64,000 nt of DNA from Clostridiales bacterium (GCA_012735495.1 JAAYHD010000013.1:61984-125983); one strand, 5' to 3'; positions 44,491 to 53,771 are shown, counted from the first letter of the stretch. Numbers and translations are program-made. The notes: a model not told the origin generated them from the sequence alone.

Positions 44491-45942
44491 TTATTTCTCT
44501 TCCAGCAGGATATTAACCTGTGCATGCTCGGATACCTTTATTGTGACGTTGCTTCCGGTCACATTATCAAGCTTGTTGTTCCTGCCTGACACGAAAACAT
44601 CACCGATTGCATATTTTGCCGTACCGTCATCACCGTTGCCTGTATCTATAGTAAGGCCTTCGAAATGAACATTTTTCAGCTCGGTGTTCCTGGCCTCAAG
44701 GGCAATGGGAGCCGCGGTGACTGGTATGCCTGAATTAACATTAAGCTTTATTGTCATGTTTTCGAATGTCAGGTTCTCAATATATGCGCCCTCCAGCTTG
44801 TTGAACAGGCTCAGGGACTTGCTGGTATCTACATCAATCTTCTTGCTGGTCGCGGCAAATGTGATATTCTTCAGGCTGAAACCGTTTCCGATTATCTTTC
44901 CGCTGTAGGACTCGGCCATTGCAACCGTTATACCTGAAAAGTCTATATCGTTAGTAAGTATATAGCCTTCAACTGCGTTTCCATTCCTGTCAAAGCCCGA
45001 AAACCATGTCTTGCCGTTGTACTTAAGGTCATCCGCTTTTGATATGCGCGCATAACTGCCCTTAGTGTACTTGAGGTATATACGTTTGCTGGACGAGTTC
45101 TCAATATAGTAATTAATGGCTCTCTCATAAATCTCATCTTTATATTTACGGATTTGTGCCCTAATTTCCTTATCATCCGTTGTTATCTCATACCCAAGCT
45201 TGTTGATGAAAAGATCCGAGGTGTCCAGTTCCGGATTAATCTCATCCTCGTCCGGTTCAACATATTCAATCTTTCTTATATACTCCGGAAATTGCTGATA
45301 CAGCTCCTCATATACCTCTTCATCGGAAGGAATCAATTCCGCATGGACATACTCCGAAAAGTCGTACGGTATGGTTAATTCCTTGTTGGCATAGTAACCT
45401 TCAAATGTATACCCGCTTTTCGCAATTAATGATTCGACCGCGCTGGATAATGGCTGTACGGCGGAATCCTCGGAAATATTCTTTGTAAACAATACTTCGT
45501 CGGTTTCAGCATCAATATACTCGATCTTTCCCTGGGGAACCCATCTTGCGTACAGGGTCATATCTTCCTGTACCCTGTCCTCGTCAAAATCCCATCTGTC
45601 CTCAGCCTTGAAGGAATAACCTATCACATTCCCTTCATCATCAAGTATATCCTCTTTGGCGGTATACCATCCTGCCAGTAAATATCCGTCCTTTACGGGC
45701 TTTATCAGCATGTTGGTTGACCCTGAAGGCTCAAAAAGATATGAGTTCTTCATATAGTAAGTTTCACGAATTTCGCGTGAGTTTATCACTCCGCCCAGGG
45801 CATTGTAAATTACAACGCAATCATAACCCCACTCACTTGGATTTATCGTCTTATCCTTTGAGCTGCAGGAGCTCAGGAACATGACCGAAGCAAGAACTAT
45901 GCAGATAAGCGATATGCGGAGTATTTTTCTATTTCTAATCAT
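44491..45942 (-). CDS. Lipoprotein with InlB/Listeria-Bacteroides-type repeats
   Basis: I start at ATG 45942 (MIRNRKILRI), with AGGAGG about 10 nt upstream. The 483-residue protein has a lipobox LSSC (C26). Two or more beta-grasp repeats of the InlB B-repeat type follow, recognised by GGVIN, DGYLLAGWYT and DMTLYARWV, then SGYTFEGYYANKELTIPYDF. A helical linker and a beta-helix-like C-terminal half with repeated N-(L/V)-x-F-x-x-(L/M)-T-I strands come after. It should be displayed on the surface. It is 40 nt behind the small membrane gene and ends the opp transcript, so it may help substrate capture. That role is inference. Confidence 0.82.
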   Translation of the reverse strand: MIRNRKILRISLICIVLASVMFLSSCSSKDKTINPSEWGYDCVVIYNALGGVINSREIRETYYMKNSYLFEPSGSTNMLIKPVKDGYLLAGWYTAKEDILDDEGNVIGYSFKAEDRWDFDEDRVQEDMTLYARWVPQGKIEYIDAETDEVLFTKNISEDSAVQPLSSAVESLIAKSGYTFEGYYANKELTIPYDFSEYVHAELIPSDEEVYEELYQQFPEYIRKIEYVEPDEDEINPELDTSDLFINKLGYEITTDDKEIRAQIRKYKDEIYERAINYYIENSSSKRIYLKYTKGSYARISKADDLKYNGKTWFSGFDRNGNAVEGYILTNDIDFSGITVAMAESYSGKIIGNGFSLKNITFAATSKKIDVDTSKSLSLFNKLEGAYIENLTFENMTIKLNVNSGIPVTAAPIALEARNTELKNVHFEGLTIDTGNGDDGTAKYAIGDVFVSGRNNKLDNVTGSNVTIKVSEHAQVNILLEEK

Positions 45943-45982
45943 TTCATGTTTTCCTCCTACCTGGCACACTTATGACCGGATT

Positions 45983-46258
45983 TTATTTAAACCAAACATT
46001 AAGGCAAAACAGTATGAGCAATGCAAATGCACCAAATACGATAATTCCAAACAGTATATAAGAAGTTATTACACCAAGGAAGATATCCCTGCGTTCCTTC
46101 TTTGTAAGCACCACCTTTTCTTTCTCTTCCCTGGGCTTTCCAAACTCGTCAAAAGCGGACCTGCGGATGATGGACCGGGGCATCCCGTCAATATTCATAT
46201 TGGCTATTACTCGTCCGTCATCTATCATACTGTCGTCTTTTTTCTTATTTTTCTTCAT
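45983..46258 (-). CDS. Small single-pass membrane protein in the opp operon
   Basis: This is an unrecognised 91-residue protein. The N-terminal 55 residues are highly charged and probably cytoplasmic (KKNKKKDD, then GKPREEKEKVVLTKKERRD). One strong membrane helix follows (about 60-87, GVITSYILFGIIVFGAFALLI), ending NVWFK outside. AGGATGATG precedes the ATG. It begins 15 nt after oppF and is followed by the surface lipoprotein gene, so it is cotranscribed with the transporter. It could be an accessory subunit of the permease. Confidence 0.75.
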   Translation of the reverse strand: MKKNKKKDDSMIDDGRVIANMNIDGMPRSIIRRSAFDEFGKPREEKEKVVLTKKERRDIFLGVITSYILFGIIVFGAFALLILFCLNVWFK

Positions 46259-46273
46259 AACATCATCCTATCC

Positions 46274-47266
46274 TTACTCCTGACTGTATAAATGACATGC
46301 CACCCTGTGATCTTCCTCATACTCTTTTAATACCGGAGCCTTCTCGGCACATATCGGCATCGCATATGGACATCTCGTACGGAATTTGCATCCCGAAGGA
46401 GGATTAACCGGGCTCGGAATATCTCCCTTCAGTATTATCCTGTTCATCTTCACATCGGGATCCGACACCGGTACGGCCGACAACAGCGCCTTTGTATACG
46501 GATGCATGGGATTCGAGAAAATGCGCTTCTTGTCGCCTATCTCAATCATGCTTCCCAAATACATTACTCCGATTGAATCTGATATATATTCAACAACCGA
46601 CAGGTCATGTGAAATAAACAGATACGTATACCCGTACCGCTCCTGCAGATCCTTCATAAGATTTATGATCTGCGCCTGGATGGACACATCCAGCGCGCTC
46701 AAAGGCTCGTCACAGATTATAAACTTCGGGTTTAGCGCAACCGCCCTGGCAATACTTATTCTTTGCCTTTGCCCTCCTGAAAATTCATGCGGATACCTGT
46801 AGTAATACTGGGGCTGCAGGCCGCAATCCCTCATAACCTTTAAAATGTACGACCTGTACTGCTCCTTGGGTACGATCTTATGCTGTTTTACAGCTTCGCC
46901 GATTATCTCGCCAACAGGCATGCGCGGGGACAAGCTCGAATACGGATCCTGGAAAATCATCTGCATCTGCGGACGCATTTTCCTAAGTTCCCTGGGCGAA
47001 ACCTGCGAAAGGTCCTTTCCGTCGAATATAACCTGTCCGTCGGTTACTTCATGAAGCCGTAATATCGTACGCCCGACGGTGGTTTTTCCACAACCTGATT
47101 CTCCAACAAGACCCATGGTTGTTCCCCGTTTTATACTGAAGGACACGTCATCAACAGCCTTAACATAGGCCTTGCTTTTTCCTAGGGCAAACTTGGAGAT
47201 CGGGTAGTATTTTTTCAGGTTTTTAACTATTAATATATAATCATCATTCTTAATGTTGTCTTTCAT
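46274..47266 (-). CDS. oppF: Oligopeptide/dipeptide ABC transporter ATP-binding protein (OppF type)
   Basis: The 330-residue ATPase has Walker [10 protein letters not shown] (about 55-63), the signature [14 protein letters not shown] and Walker [13 protein letters not shown]. It also has the OppD/F C-terminal extension with the cysteine pattern [14 protein letters not shown], which binds a 4Fe-4S cluster in relatives. It pairs with OppD to drive OppBC. It starts 18 nt after the oppD stop. The nearest good ribosome site (GGAGAGGAGG) lies at the end of oppD, farther than usual, so initiation may depend on coupling. Confidence 0.95.
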   Translation of the reverse strand: MKDNIKNDDYILIVKNLKKYYPISKFALGKSKAYVKAVDDVSFSIKRGTTMGLVGESGCGKTTVGRTILRLHEVTDGQVIFDGKDLSQVSPRELRKMRPQMQMIFQDPYSSLSPRMPVGEIIGEAVKQHKIVPKEQYRSYILKVMRDCGLQPQYYYRYPHEFSGGQRQRISIARAVALNPKFIICDEPLSALDVSIQAQIINLMKDLQERYGYTYLFISHDLSVVEYISDSIGVMYLGSMIEIGDKKRIFSNPMHPYTKALLSAVPVSDPDVKMNRIILKGDIPSPVNPPSGCKFRTRCPYAMPICAEKAPVLKEYEEDHRVACHLYSQE

Positions 47267-47284
47267 ATCACTCGCCAGTACTGA

Positions 47285-48487
47285 CTACCTCCTCTCCTTT
47301 TCTTCAGCACTTTTTTCACTGCCGTCCTCATTGTACAGATAGCATGCCGCATAATGAGTCGGTGAAAACTTAATCAAATCAGGATAGCCCTGCGAACATA
47401 CGCGCATGGCTTTATCGCATCTATTATAAAAATAGCAATAATCCGGCATGTTTATCGGGTTAGGTACTTGTCCCTTGATACTGTACAGCTTTTCGCCTTC
47501 CTTAATATGCCTTCCAGGCCTTGACTTCATAAGCCCTATGGTATAAGGATGCTTGGGGCTGTGGAATATTTCTTTTACAGTACCTTGCTCGATAATTCTG
47601 CCTGCATACATGACAACAACAATATCCGCCATCTCTGCGATTACTCCAAGGTCATGGGTAATCAGCATAATGCTGCCGTTAATCTTTTCCTTGATCTCAC
47701 GTAGGAGCTCCAAAATCTGGGCTTGTATTGTAACATCCAATGCTGTTGTAGGCTCATCGGCTATAATAAGCCTCGGGTTGCATATAAGGGCCATGGCTAT
47801 CATGACTCTTTGTCGCATGCCGCCGGAGAGCTCATGCGGATAGCTGGCATAAACCTTCTCGGGATCGGCTATACCTACCTGCTTCAGCATCTCTATGGAT
47901 TTTTTCTTTGCTGATTCAGGTGTGGATTCCTCTTCATGCAGCAGCACGACCTCGTCCATCTGATAACCTATCTTGAAAACGGGATTTAAACTGGTCATCG
48001 GCTCCTGGAATATCATTGCGATATCCTTGCCGCGAATCTTAAGCATCCTGTCCCTTGGCATCTTTGTGATTTCATAGCATTTGCCGTCACTGGCCTTATA
48101 GCGGATGCTGCCTTCGACAATCTGCCCTGTAGGCCCCGGAACCAGCTGCATAATGGACAAGCTTGTAACCGACTTGCCGCATCCGGATTCTCCTACAACT
48201 CCAACGATTTTCCCCTGGGGAATATCAAAGCTGACACCATTTACCGATTTTACAACACCCACATCCGTATAAAAGTACGTATGAAGGTTTTCAATCTCGA
48301 CAACGTTGGAAGGATCCCTCATTTCCGTGAGGTATTCCTTCTCGTCAACTTTTTTCCTGTTCTTTTCCCGTTCATATTTCTTTATTATCTTGGCGTTTTC
48401 CCTGCTTATTCTTCTTTCTTCCCTTAGTGTCAGGTAAACGCTGCTGTCAACGCCTTCCGCATTTTTATCATTATTTAAAAAACTCAT
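47285..48487 (-). CDS. oppD: Oligopeptide/dipeptide ABC transporter ATP-binding protein (OppD type)
   Basis: The 400-residue ATPase has Walker A GESGCGKSVT, the signature LSGGMRQRVMIAMA and Walker B LIIADEPTTALD. Its C-terminal metal-binding tail is CYFYNRCDKAMRVC. About 60 extra residues at the N-terminus, rich in Lys/Arg/Glu (REERRISRENAKIIKKYERE), should form a coiled coil. That is unusual for OppD and may contact the permease or another protein. AGGTAGGTG precedes the ATG. It lies 8 nt after oppC. Confidence 0.95.
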   Translation of the reverse strand: MSFLNNDKNAEGVDSSVYLTLREERRISRENAKIIKKYEREKNRKKVDEKEYLTEMRDPSNVVEIENLHTYFYTDVGVVKSVNGVSFDIPQGKIVGVVGESGCGKSVTSLSIMQLVPGPTGQIVEGSIRYKASDGKCYEITKMPRDRMLKIRGKDIAMIFQEPMTSLNPVFKIGYQMDEVVLLHEEESTPESAKKKSIEMLKQVGIADPEKVYASYPHELSGGMRQRVMIAMALICNPRLIIADEPTTALDVTIQAQILELLREIKEKINGSIMLITHDLGVIAEMADIVVVMYAGRIIEQGTVKEIFHSPKHPYTIGLMKSRPGRHIKEGEKLYSIKGQVPNPINMPDYCYFYNRCDKAMRVCSQGYPDLIKFSPTHYAACYLYNEDGSEKSAEEKERR

Positions 48488-48495
48488 GGTGTCAC

Positions 48496-49566
48496 CTACC
48501 TTTTCATTCTAGGGTCAAATGCGTCCCTAAGGCCGTCACCAATAAAGCTGAAGCCCAAAACTGTAACTACGATGAGGATACCTGCCGGCACCCACATATT
48601 CGGATAATACGCCAGTATTTCCTGACCCTTGGACGGATCCGCAAGAGCTATCATGGAGCCCCATGCCGCCCTCGGGAACGGAACACCAAGCCCAAGGTAT
48701 GATAGTGTTGACTCGTAAAGGATAACACCGCCCAAACCCAAGGTTGCGCTTACAATAAGCTGAGGCATAGTATTCGGTATAAGATGCTTGAATATCCTGT
48801 TGAAAGCGGATATACCGGTTGTCTCTGCCGCCATCATGTATTCCTGCTCTCTAAGCATAAGAATCTGTCCTCTGACAATACGCGCGGCTCCTGTCCATCC
48901 CATAAGGGTCATAAATGCCATCAGATAGTAAATTCTGTGTTCCGCTTTTATACTCTCTATAGAAGAAATAGTTGCTGATAATATCAACAATATAGGTAAA
49001 CCGGGCAGACAGTTGAAAATATCGACAATTCTCATGATGACCTGGTCAACCCATTTACCGTAATAACCGGCCAGTCCGCCCAGAATTATTCCAAGGAAAG
49101 TTTCAATGAAAATAACAATAAATGATATTGTCAGTGATATTCGTCCGCCATACATCAGGCGGGTAAATATATCAAAACCGGATGTATCCGTACCAAGCCA
49201 ATGGCTTGCTGAAGGCGGCGCCTTAAAAAGAAGCACCGTCTGGGATTTATCATAATAACTGTATGTTTTACCATCGGGTCCGGCAAATTCGGCGGTGGTA
49301 ATCATATCCGCTACCCTTTCGATTTTGAACACTTGGGTTTCCTTATATCCCCAAGTGACATCAACAATCAAGGGGCCGACAAACGAAAATAAAAATACAA
49401 ATATAATCATAACAAGACCCGCAATGGAAAGCTTGCTCTTGAAGAACCTTTTAGCCACCATGCGTCCCGGGGATATTACTTTAAAATGCTGTTCTGCTTC
49501 TGATTCCATATGCTCATCAATATCAGTATAATTCAACTTCTTTTCATTCTCATTATTCATCGCCAT
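48496..49566 (-). CDS. oppC: Oligopeptide ABC transporter permease (OppC type)
   Basis: I start at ATG 49566, 8 nt after AAGGGGGG. A GTG three codons earlier overlaps that site. The 356-residue protein has a long acidic cytoplasmic N-terminus and one helix (about 47-70). An external loop and a core of five helices carry the EAA loop EYMMAAETTGISAFNRIFKHLIPN, which docks the ATPases. The end GDGLRDAFDPRMKR is typical of OppC/DppC. It lies 14 nt behind oppB. Confidence 0.95.
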   Translation of the reverse strand: MAMNNENEKKLNYTDIDEHMESEAEQHFKVISPGRMVAKRFFKSKLSIAGLVMIIFVFLFSFVGPLIVDVTWGYKETQVFKIERVADMITTAEFAGPDGKTYSYYDKSQTVLLFKAPPSASHWLGTDTSGFDIFTRLMYGGRISLTISFIVIFIETFLGIILGGLAGYYGKWVDQVIMRIVDIFNCLPGLPILLILSATISSIESIKAEHRIYYLMAFMTLMGWTGAARIVRGQILMLREQEYMMAAETTGISAFNRIFKHLIPNTMPQLIVSATLGLGGVILYESTLSYLGLGVPFPRAAWGSMIALADPSKGQEILAYYPNMWVPAGILIVVTVLGFSFIGDGLRDAFDPRMKR

Positions 49567-49580
49567 CAAATCCACCCCCC

Positions 49581-50579
49581 TTATGACAGTTTGACACGGG
49601 GGTCAACCACCATGTACATTATATCAGATATTAACATGCCCGATACCGTCAGAATGGCAAGGAACATATTGTATCCCATGACAAATGGGATATCTCCCTG
49701 CTGGGTTGCCCTCAATGCCATATAGCCGATTCCCGGTATGGCAAATACGGTCTCGGTAATCATGGCACCGCCAAACAGGCCGGGAAGCATGCCTGACAAT
49801 GATGTAACCAGCGGGATCATGGTATTTCTGAACGCATGCTTATATGTTACGGTCTTTTCAGACAACCCCTTGGCACGCGCCGTCCTGATATAATCCGAGT
49901 TCAGTACTTCCAGCATGTTTGTTCTTGTAAACTTCATCGTACCTCCCACTCCCAGGAGCGTAAGCACCGTAATGGGCAGTACCAAATGCCATGCCTTGTC
50001 CAGGAAAATTTGCAAATGGTCATTCGGGCCGAAAATCTTGGTGGCTGTAGTTAACCCCTGTAGCGGAAATATACCCAACCTGATTGCAAAAACATTCATA
50101 AGCAATGCTGACAGGAAAAAGGACGGCAATGACGCGCCCATCATTGCAAAAACCGACACAGTATAGTCATATGGACTGTATTGATTTACTGCAGCCTTGA
50201 TTCCCATAGGTATACCGATTATGATTTCAAGAATGTATGATATAAAGGCGATTAGGAAGGATATCCAGATATAATCGGACAAAACCTCTGTTACAGGCCT
50301 GCCATACACAAAGGAACGTCCCAGGTTGCCTTTCATGACATTACTCAGCCACTTTGCATAACTTTTAAGTATGCCTGTAAAGCTTTTATCGGCCAAACCA
50401 TAGAGTTCCTTTAGGTGCTGTACATCCTCCTTGGTCATGGCACCGCTTTGCAGCGCAGCCGCCGTCTGATTGTCAATGTAGTCTGCTGGCATAAGCATGG
50501 TAAGCATGTATATCAGGATTGAAACGCCAAACAATATTAATACTCCCAATGCCAATCTCTTCGCTAAATATTTCCACAT
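49581..50579 (-). CDS. oppB: Oligopeptide ABC transporter permease (OppB type)
   Basis: This 332-residue inner-membrane subunit has six helices, starting with LALGVLILFGVSILIYMLTML. The EAA loop is DYIRTARAKGLSEKTVTYKHAFRN and the C-terminus is ISDIMYMVVDPRVKL, all usual for OppB/DppB. The short N-terminal external domain is around residues 30-100. AGAGGTCAATT precedes the ATG. It is separated from oppA by 83 nt that hold a strong hairpin. Confidence 0.95.
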   Translation of the reverse strand: MWKYLAKRLALGVLILFGVSILIYMLTMLMPADYIDNQTAAALQSGAMTKEDVQHLKELYGLADKSFTGILKSYAKWLSNVMKGNLGRSFVYGRPVTEVLSDYIWISFLIAFISYILEIIIGIPMGIKAAVNQYSPYDYTVSVFAMMGASLPSFFLSALLMNVFAIRLGIFPLQGLTTATKIFGPNDHLQIFLDKAWHLVLPITVLTLLGVGGTMKFTRTNMLEVLNSDYIRTARAKGLSEKTVTYKHAFRNTMIPLVTSLSGMLPGLFGGAMITETVFAIPGIGYMALRATQQGDIPFVMGYNMFLAILTVSGMLISDIMYMVVDPRVKLS

Positions 50580-50604
50580 AATTGACCTCTATCCATTAAG
50601 AAGT

Positions 50605-50634
50605 GGTACAAGGCTTATTGCTAAGCCTTGTACC
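50605..50634 (-). other. Intercistronic hairpin between oppA and oppB
   Basis: A perfect 13-bp stem GGTACAAGGCTTA/TAAGCCTTGTACC is closed on the mRNA (minus strand) by a GCAA tetraloop. No T run follows, so it is not an intrinsic terminator. It probably protects the 3' end of oppA mRNA or tunes oppA:oppB ratio. Confidence 0.8.
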
Positions 50635-50662
50635 CTTTATTATTAGTTTTTCAGAATAATAC

Positions 50663-53140
50663 TTAGTTCAACTCAACATTCCATATATATGATACAGGAG
50701 ACTGGAACGGTGTTACATCATCACCGCTGAAGAGCGTGTCAGACTTTATAACTTCCTTATTATATACGAACATATTCTTTCTCTGATATGTCGGAATTTC
50801 AACAGCCAGACCGGTTGAAAGCTCAAGTGCTCTCTTGTAGATGGCCTTTCTCTCTTCATTGTCAATTGTTGAACGTCCGGCTATAATCAGCTCGTTCAGC
50901 TCTCTCAGCATTGCCTTTTCTTCATCGGAGCCGTTCTCATACAGCCAGTAAAGTCCTGTAGATGATGAGCCCTGGTTTACCTTCGGGTCCGAATACCAAA
51001 TCTGGAACATGTCAGGATCAACACCGCCGCTGCCCCAAGCTGCAGCCCAAACCTGGATACCTGACTCATATGACGTATTCAGCTTGCTCAGGAGGTTCTG
51101 GTCAATTTCAATATCTACCTTAACACCGATCTTGGCCAGTACGGCCTGAGCATCAATGAAGATTGATCCAGCCGGATGGTCCTTGGCCTCTGAAGGAATT
51201 GTAAACTTGAAGGTTACCTGCTGACCGGCCTTCGGATGATTGTCAGGATAGTACATTATGTTTGCCGCCTCATCATACTTGTAACCTGCCTGCAGGAACA
51301 ATGCCTTGGAGGTTTCACCGGTTCCGTCATAAGGGAACAGGTTTTCCGGATTGTCAGGATATGCCCACACTACCTTGGACATTGTTCTATAGTTTACATT
51401 TGCCAGTTCCTGATAATAGTTGTCAACTGCCAGCTGTACGTTCATCGCATGGGCAAGCGCTCTTCTTACTTCGAATTCAGGTACTGCCTGAGCCTGGATT
51501 CCGATATATCCGTAACCATCATTGTCGACAAGGATATATGCCAGCTTAGCATAATCGCCCTGTCCTGCGGTAATATCATTGATAACCTGCATTGAAGCGG
51601 AAGGATCGGAATAATGAACTGTACCGGTAAGTACTGCATCCAACTCCGCACCAAGTGCGATTTCCTGGTAACGAACTGTCATAATCTTCGGTGAGCCAAG
51701 CATGAAGCTGTCATTAGCGGTAAATGTAACAACATTGTCCTTCCATTCCTGGAATACATAGGGACCGGCTCCAACAGGCCTGTCATTCTTGGTCTTTAAG
51801 AATTCAATAAATTCTCTCTTGCCTGTTTCTACACCAAAATCATTAAGCGTTCCTGTGTATCCATCGGTGTAATAATGACGAGGTGCTACGATAACGCCAA
51901 GCTTGAATATGGCTGTAGGATCTACGCCATCAAGAACAACCTTGATATATTCCCTTTCAACGCCGTCATCACATACAACCTTGCCGGATGTGATGCCGCT
52001 TATGCTCTTAACTCCACCGGCAACCTGGCCTTCCTTGGAGATATAAATGTCTCTTATATAATCCTGAATTGTCAAATCACCGGCTTTTTCATAGTTGATA
52101 CCGGAATCTGACAGGTCATATCCATAGTTGGCAAGAATGTTCTGCCAGTAAATATTTGCGTCAACAGTATCTGTTGCCAGATTGTACTTATTGCCAAGAC
52201 TGTCTATGAAATTGCCTTCTTCATCAAGCTCGCCAAATCCCCACATAACCATACCGAATGCGGCCTGCAAATCGGGATCTGCAGATACCTGGTCAGGGGT
52301 GTACGGTGCAAAGTAACTTGAAATATAGCTAGGATATTTTGCATTGACATAATCAATGATTTCCTGAGCGAACTTAGCTCCGGCTTCATCAAGATAGCTC
52401 CAGAACTTCTCCTGCTGTTCCATTGTTACACCGTCAGCAGGGTTGATTACCATCGAACCGTCGTCGCCGGTGGTAATGCCCGCCGCGATAATGGCATCAA
52501 CAGCCTTAAGTACATCGGCACTAGTCTGCAGACGGTACTCGCTCAATCCCTGTATCTTCATGGTATAGAATGTGGAAGAACCGTCATACATCGGATCGCT
52601 TAATACATACATTGAGAACAGAACGTCATCGGCAGAAACGGGATGTCCGTCACTGAATGTTATTCCGTTCTTAAGTATGAATGTATATGTGGTTGTTGAC
52701 TTGTCGGGAGCCACTTCCTGGGTGTAGTCATAAGCAAAGCTGGGTACATCAATACCTGCTTCAGCCTCGCCATCCTTGTTGTAGTGAAGCAGGCCGATTG
52801 ATACCAGTCCAACTACATCCCCATCATATCCCGATGTGTAGAAGAACGGGCTGAACTTGCCGTCCAGTGTTCCGATACTTAATACAAGCGGCATTGTTGC
52901 GTTGTTTCCCGTCCTTGGTGTGACGGTAGCGTCATACCTGTTGGCGGGAACATCCGGTAGAACTTCCTTTTGCTGACCGCCGTTTCCACCGTCATCTTCA
53001 GCACCCTGTGTAGGAGCTGATGTAGGCGCAGTGTCGGGGTCGGAATCTTTTGAAGCTTTCTTTGAGCAGCCTACTGCTGAAAATACCATTATGAATATTA
53101 ACAGCAACGCAAGCATGCTTTTCAGCTGTTTTAAGCGCAT
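50663..53140 (-). CDS. oppA: Oligopeptide-binding lipoprotein (family 5, enlarged)
   Basis: The 825-residue protein has a lipobox ending SAVGC (C25) and a Ser/Asp/Gly-rich linker (26-60). A family 5 solute-binding fold follows, with the TYTFILKNGITFSDGHPVSADDV strand. The protein is about 250 residues longer than usual OppA. Much of the excess is an insert between about residues 185 and 400 (LKAVDAIIAAGITTG through YIRDIYISKE). It presents peptides or a similar ligand to OppBC. GAAGGAGG precedes the ATG. It heads the opp operon behind a leader of about 485 nt. A sugar ligand cannot be excluded for such large variants. Confidence 0.93.
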   Translation of the reverse strand: MRLKQLKSMLALLLIFIMVFSAVGCSKKASKDSDPDTAPTSAPTQGAEDDGGNGGQQKEVLPDVPANRYDATVTPRTGNNATMPLVLSIGTLDGKFSPFFYTSGYDGDVVGLVSIGLLHYNKDGEAEAGIDVPSFAYDYTQEVAPDKSTTTYTFILKNGITFSDGHPVSADDVLFSMYVLSDPMYDGSSTFYTMKIQGLSEYRLQTSADVLKAVDAIIAAGITTGDDGSMVINPADGVTMEQQEKFWSYLDEAGAKFAQEIIDYVNAKYPSYISSYFAPYTPDQVSADPDLQAAFGMVMWGFGELDEEGNFIDSLGNKYNLATDTVDANIYWQNILANYGYDLSDSGINYEKAGDLTIQDYIRDIYISKEGQVAGGVKSISGITSGKVVCDDGVEREYIKVVLDGVDPTAIFKLGVIVAPRHYYTDGYTGTLNDFGVETGKREFIEFLKTKNDRPVGAGPYVFQEWKDNVVTFTANDSFMLGSPKIMTVRYQEIALGAELDAVLTGTVHYSDPSASMQVINDITAGQGDYAKLAYILVDNDGYGYIGIQAQAVPEFEVRRALAHAMNVQLAVDNYYQELANVNYRTMSKVVWAYPDNPENLFPYDGTGETSKALFLQAGYKYDEAANIMYYPDNHPKAGQQVTFKFTIPSEAKDHPAGSIFIDAQAVLAKIGVKVDIEIDQNLLSKLNTSYESGIQVWAAAWGSGGVDPDMFQIWYSDPKVNQGSSSTGLYWLYENGSDEEKAMLRELNELIIAGRSTIDNEERKAIYKRALELSTGLAVEIPTYQRKNMFVYNKEVIKSDTLFSGDDVTPFQSPVSYIWNVELN

Positions 53141-53512
53141 AACTCTTTCCTCCTTCTTTCTTTTAAATAATTATATATTTAAAAAATAAATATATCCACT
53201 TATAAAATTTACCTTTTGCGGGGCTTTGCCGCATAGTTTTCATGTATGCCGTAAGATTTGCAGCACAGGTTTTGATTTGCAGCGCCAGCTAAAATTCTGA
53301 ACCGCTTGATATTGCCGTTGTTTTCGGATAGTTCAGGCAATCTATATAATTTAATTAAAATAGGTAAAAGATTTCATTATAAACAATTGTTATAATTCGG
53401 ATCTTTCACCTTTTGAAAAAACCCTCTTTTGAACTTGTAAGAAATACTGTGTAATACTAAGCCCATTTACAGTTATATCGCTTCAACGTGCTAAAGCGTA
53501 TTGAAGCAATAC
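53141..53512 (-). other. Gene-free part of the oppA leader
   Basis: It is AT-rich. It holds a hairpin GCTTCAA-N14-TTGAAGC (53480-53507) and a 10-bp direct repeat GATTTGCAGC (53255-53264 and 53274-53283). A small GC hairpin lies near 53217-53233. A TATAAT near 53377 on the minus strand lacks a -35. No convincing protein-coding gene was found. A 40-codon frame entering from 53579 ends at 53457. Confidence 0.5.
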
Positions 53513-53537
53513 TAAAAAAGTCGTCAATACTGACGAC
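53513..53537 (-). terminator. Intrinsic terminator inside the oppA leader
   Basis: GTCGTCA-GTAT-TGACGAC followed by TTTTTT on the minus strand. It lies about 370 nt before oppA, so it is either an attenuator or the end of a small RNA. Confidence 0.7.
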
Positions 53538-53624
53538 CTGGTGCCTCATGTATATCCAGAAAACAAACCAATATTTCATCTTTTTTCGACATACATATTG
53601 GGGTCCCGCCTTTATGTATGCCTG
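53513..53624 (-). ncRNA. Candidate structured leader RNA or small RNA upstream of oppA
   Basis: The transcript predicted from the promoter at 53631-53659 would begin near 53624 and meet an intrinsic terminator about 110 nt later. It starts with a 9-bp hairpin (GGCAUACAU with AUGUAUGUC, 17-nt loop). The loop-side CCAAUAU can pair alternatively with AUAUUGG further on, so two exclusive folds are possible. No known riboswitch was recognised. A 40-codon frame (53457-53579), rich at its start in Trp, Phe and Tyr codons, crosses the terminator. Confidence 0.45.
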
Positions 53625-53630
53625 TAAAAT

Positions 53631-53659
53631 AAAATATCACATATGATACCCATTGTCAA
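53631..53659 (-). promoter_or_regulatory. Promoter of the oppA leader
   Basis: Perfect TTGACA, 17 bp, then TATTTT with an upstream TGTGA on the minus strand. Confidence 0.65.
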
Positions 53660-53744
53660 GTATCCGCTCAACCTTTCATATATTTACAATATCGTATAAT
53701 CATGGTTTCCACCCGGTTCCTGATTTCTCTTTGTACCCGATAGA

Positions 53745-53771
53745 ACATTTTCTTTACGGAATCATATAATG
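53745..53771 (+). promoter_or_regulatory. Possible sigma-K-type promoter of dpaAB
   Basis: AC, 16 bp, CATATAATG resembles the mother-cell sigma-K pattern (AC at -35, CATA-N3-TA at -10). Transcription would start about 20 nt before the GTG. dpaAB genes are sigma-K controlled in known spore formers. Confidence 0.4.

Noticed and set aside
53513..53624. Known riboswitch class in the oppA leader
   Set aside because: I compared by eye with c-di-GMP, SAM, purine, ZTP, fluoride and cobalamin cores and saw no match. It is left as an unclassified candidate.
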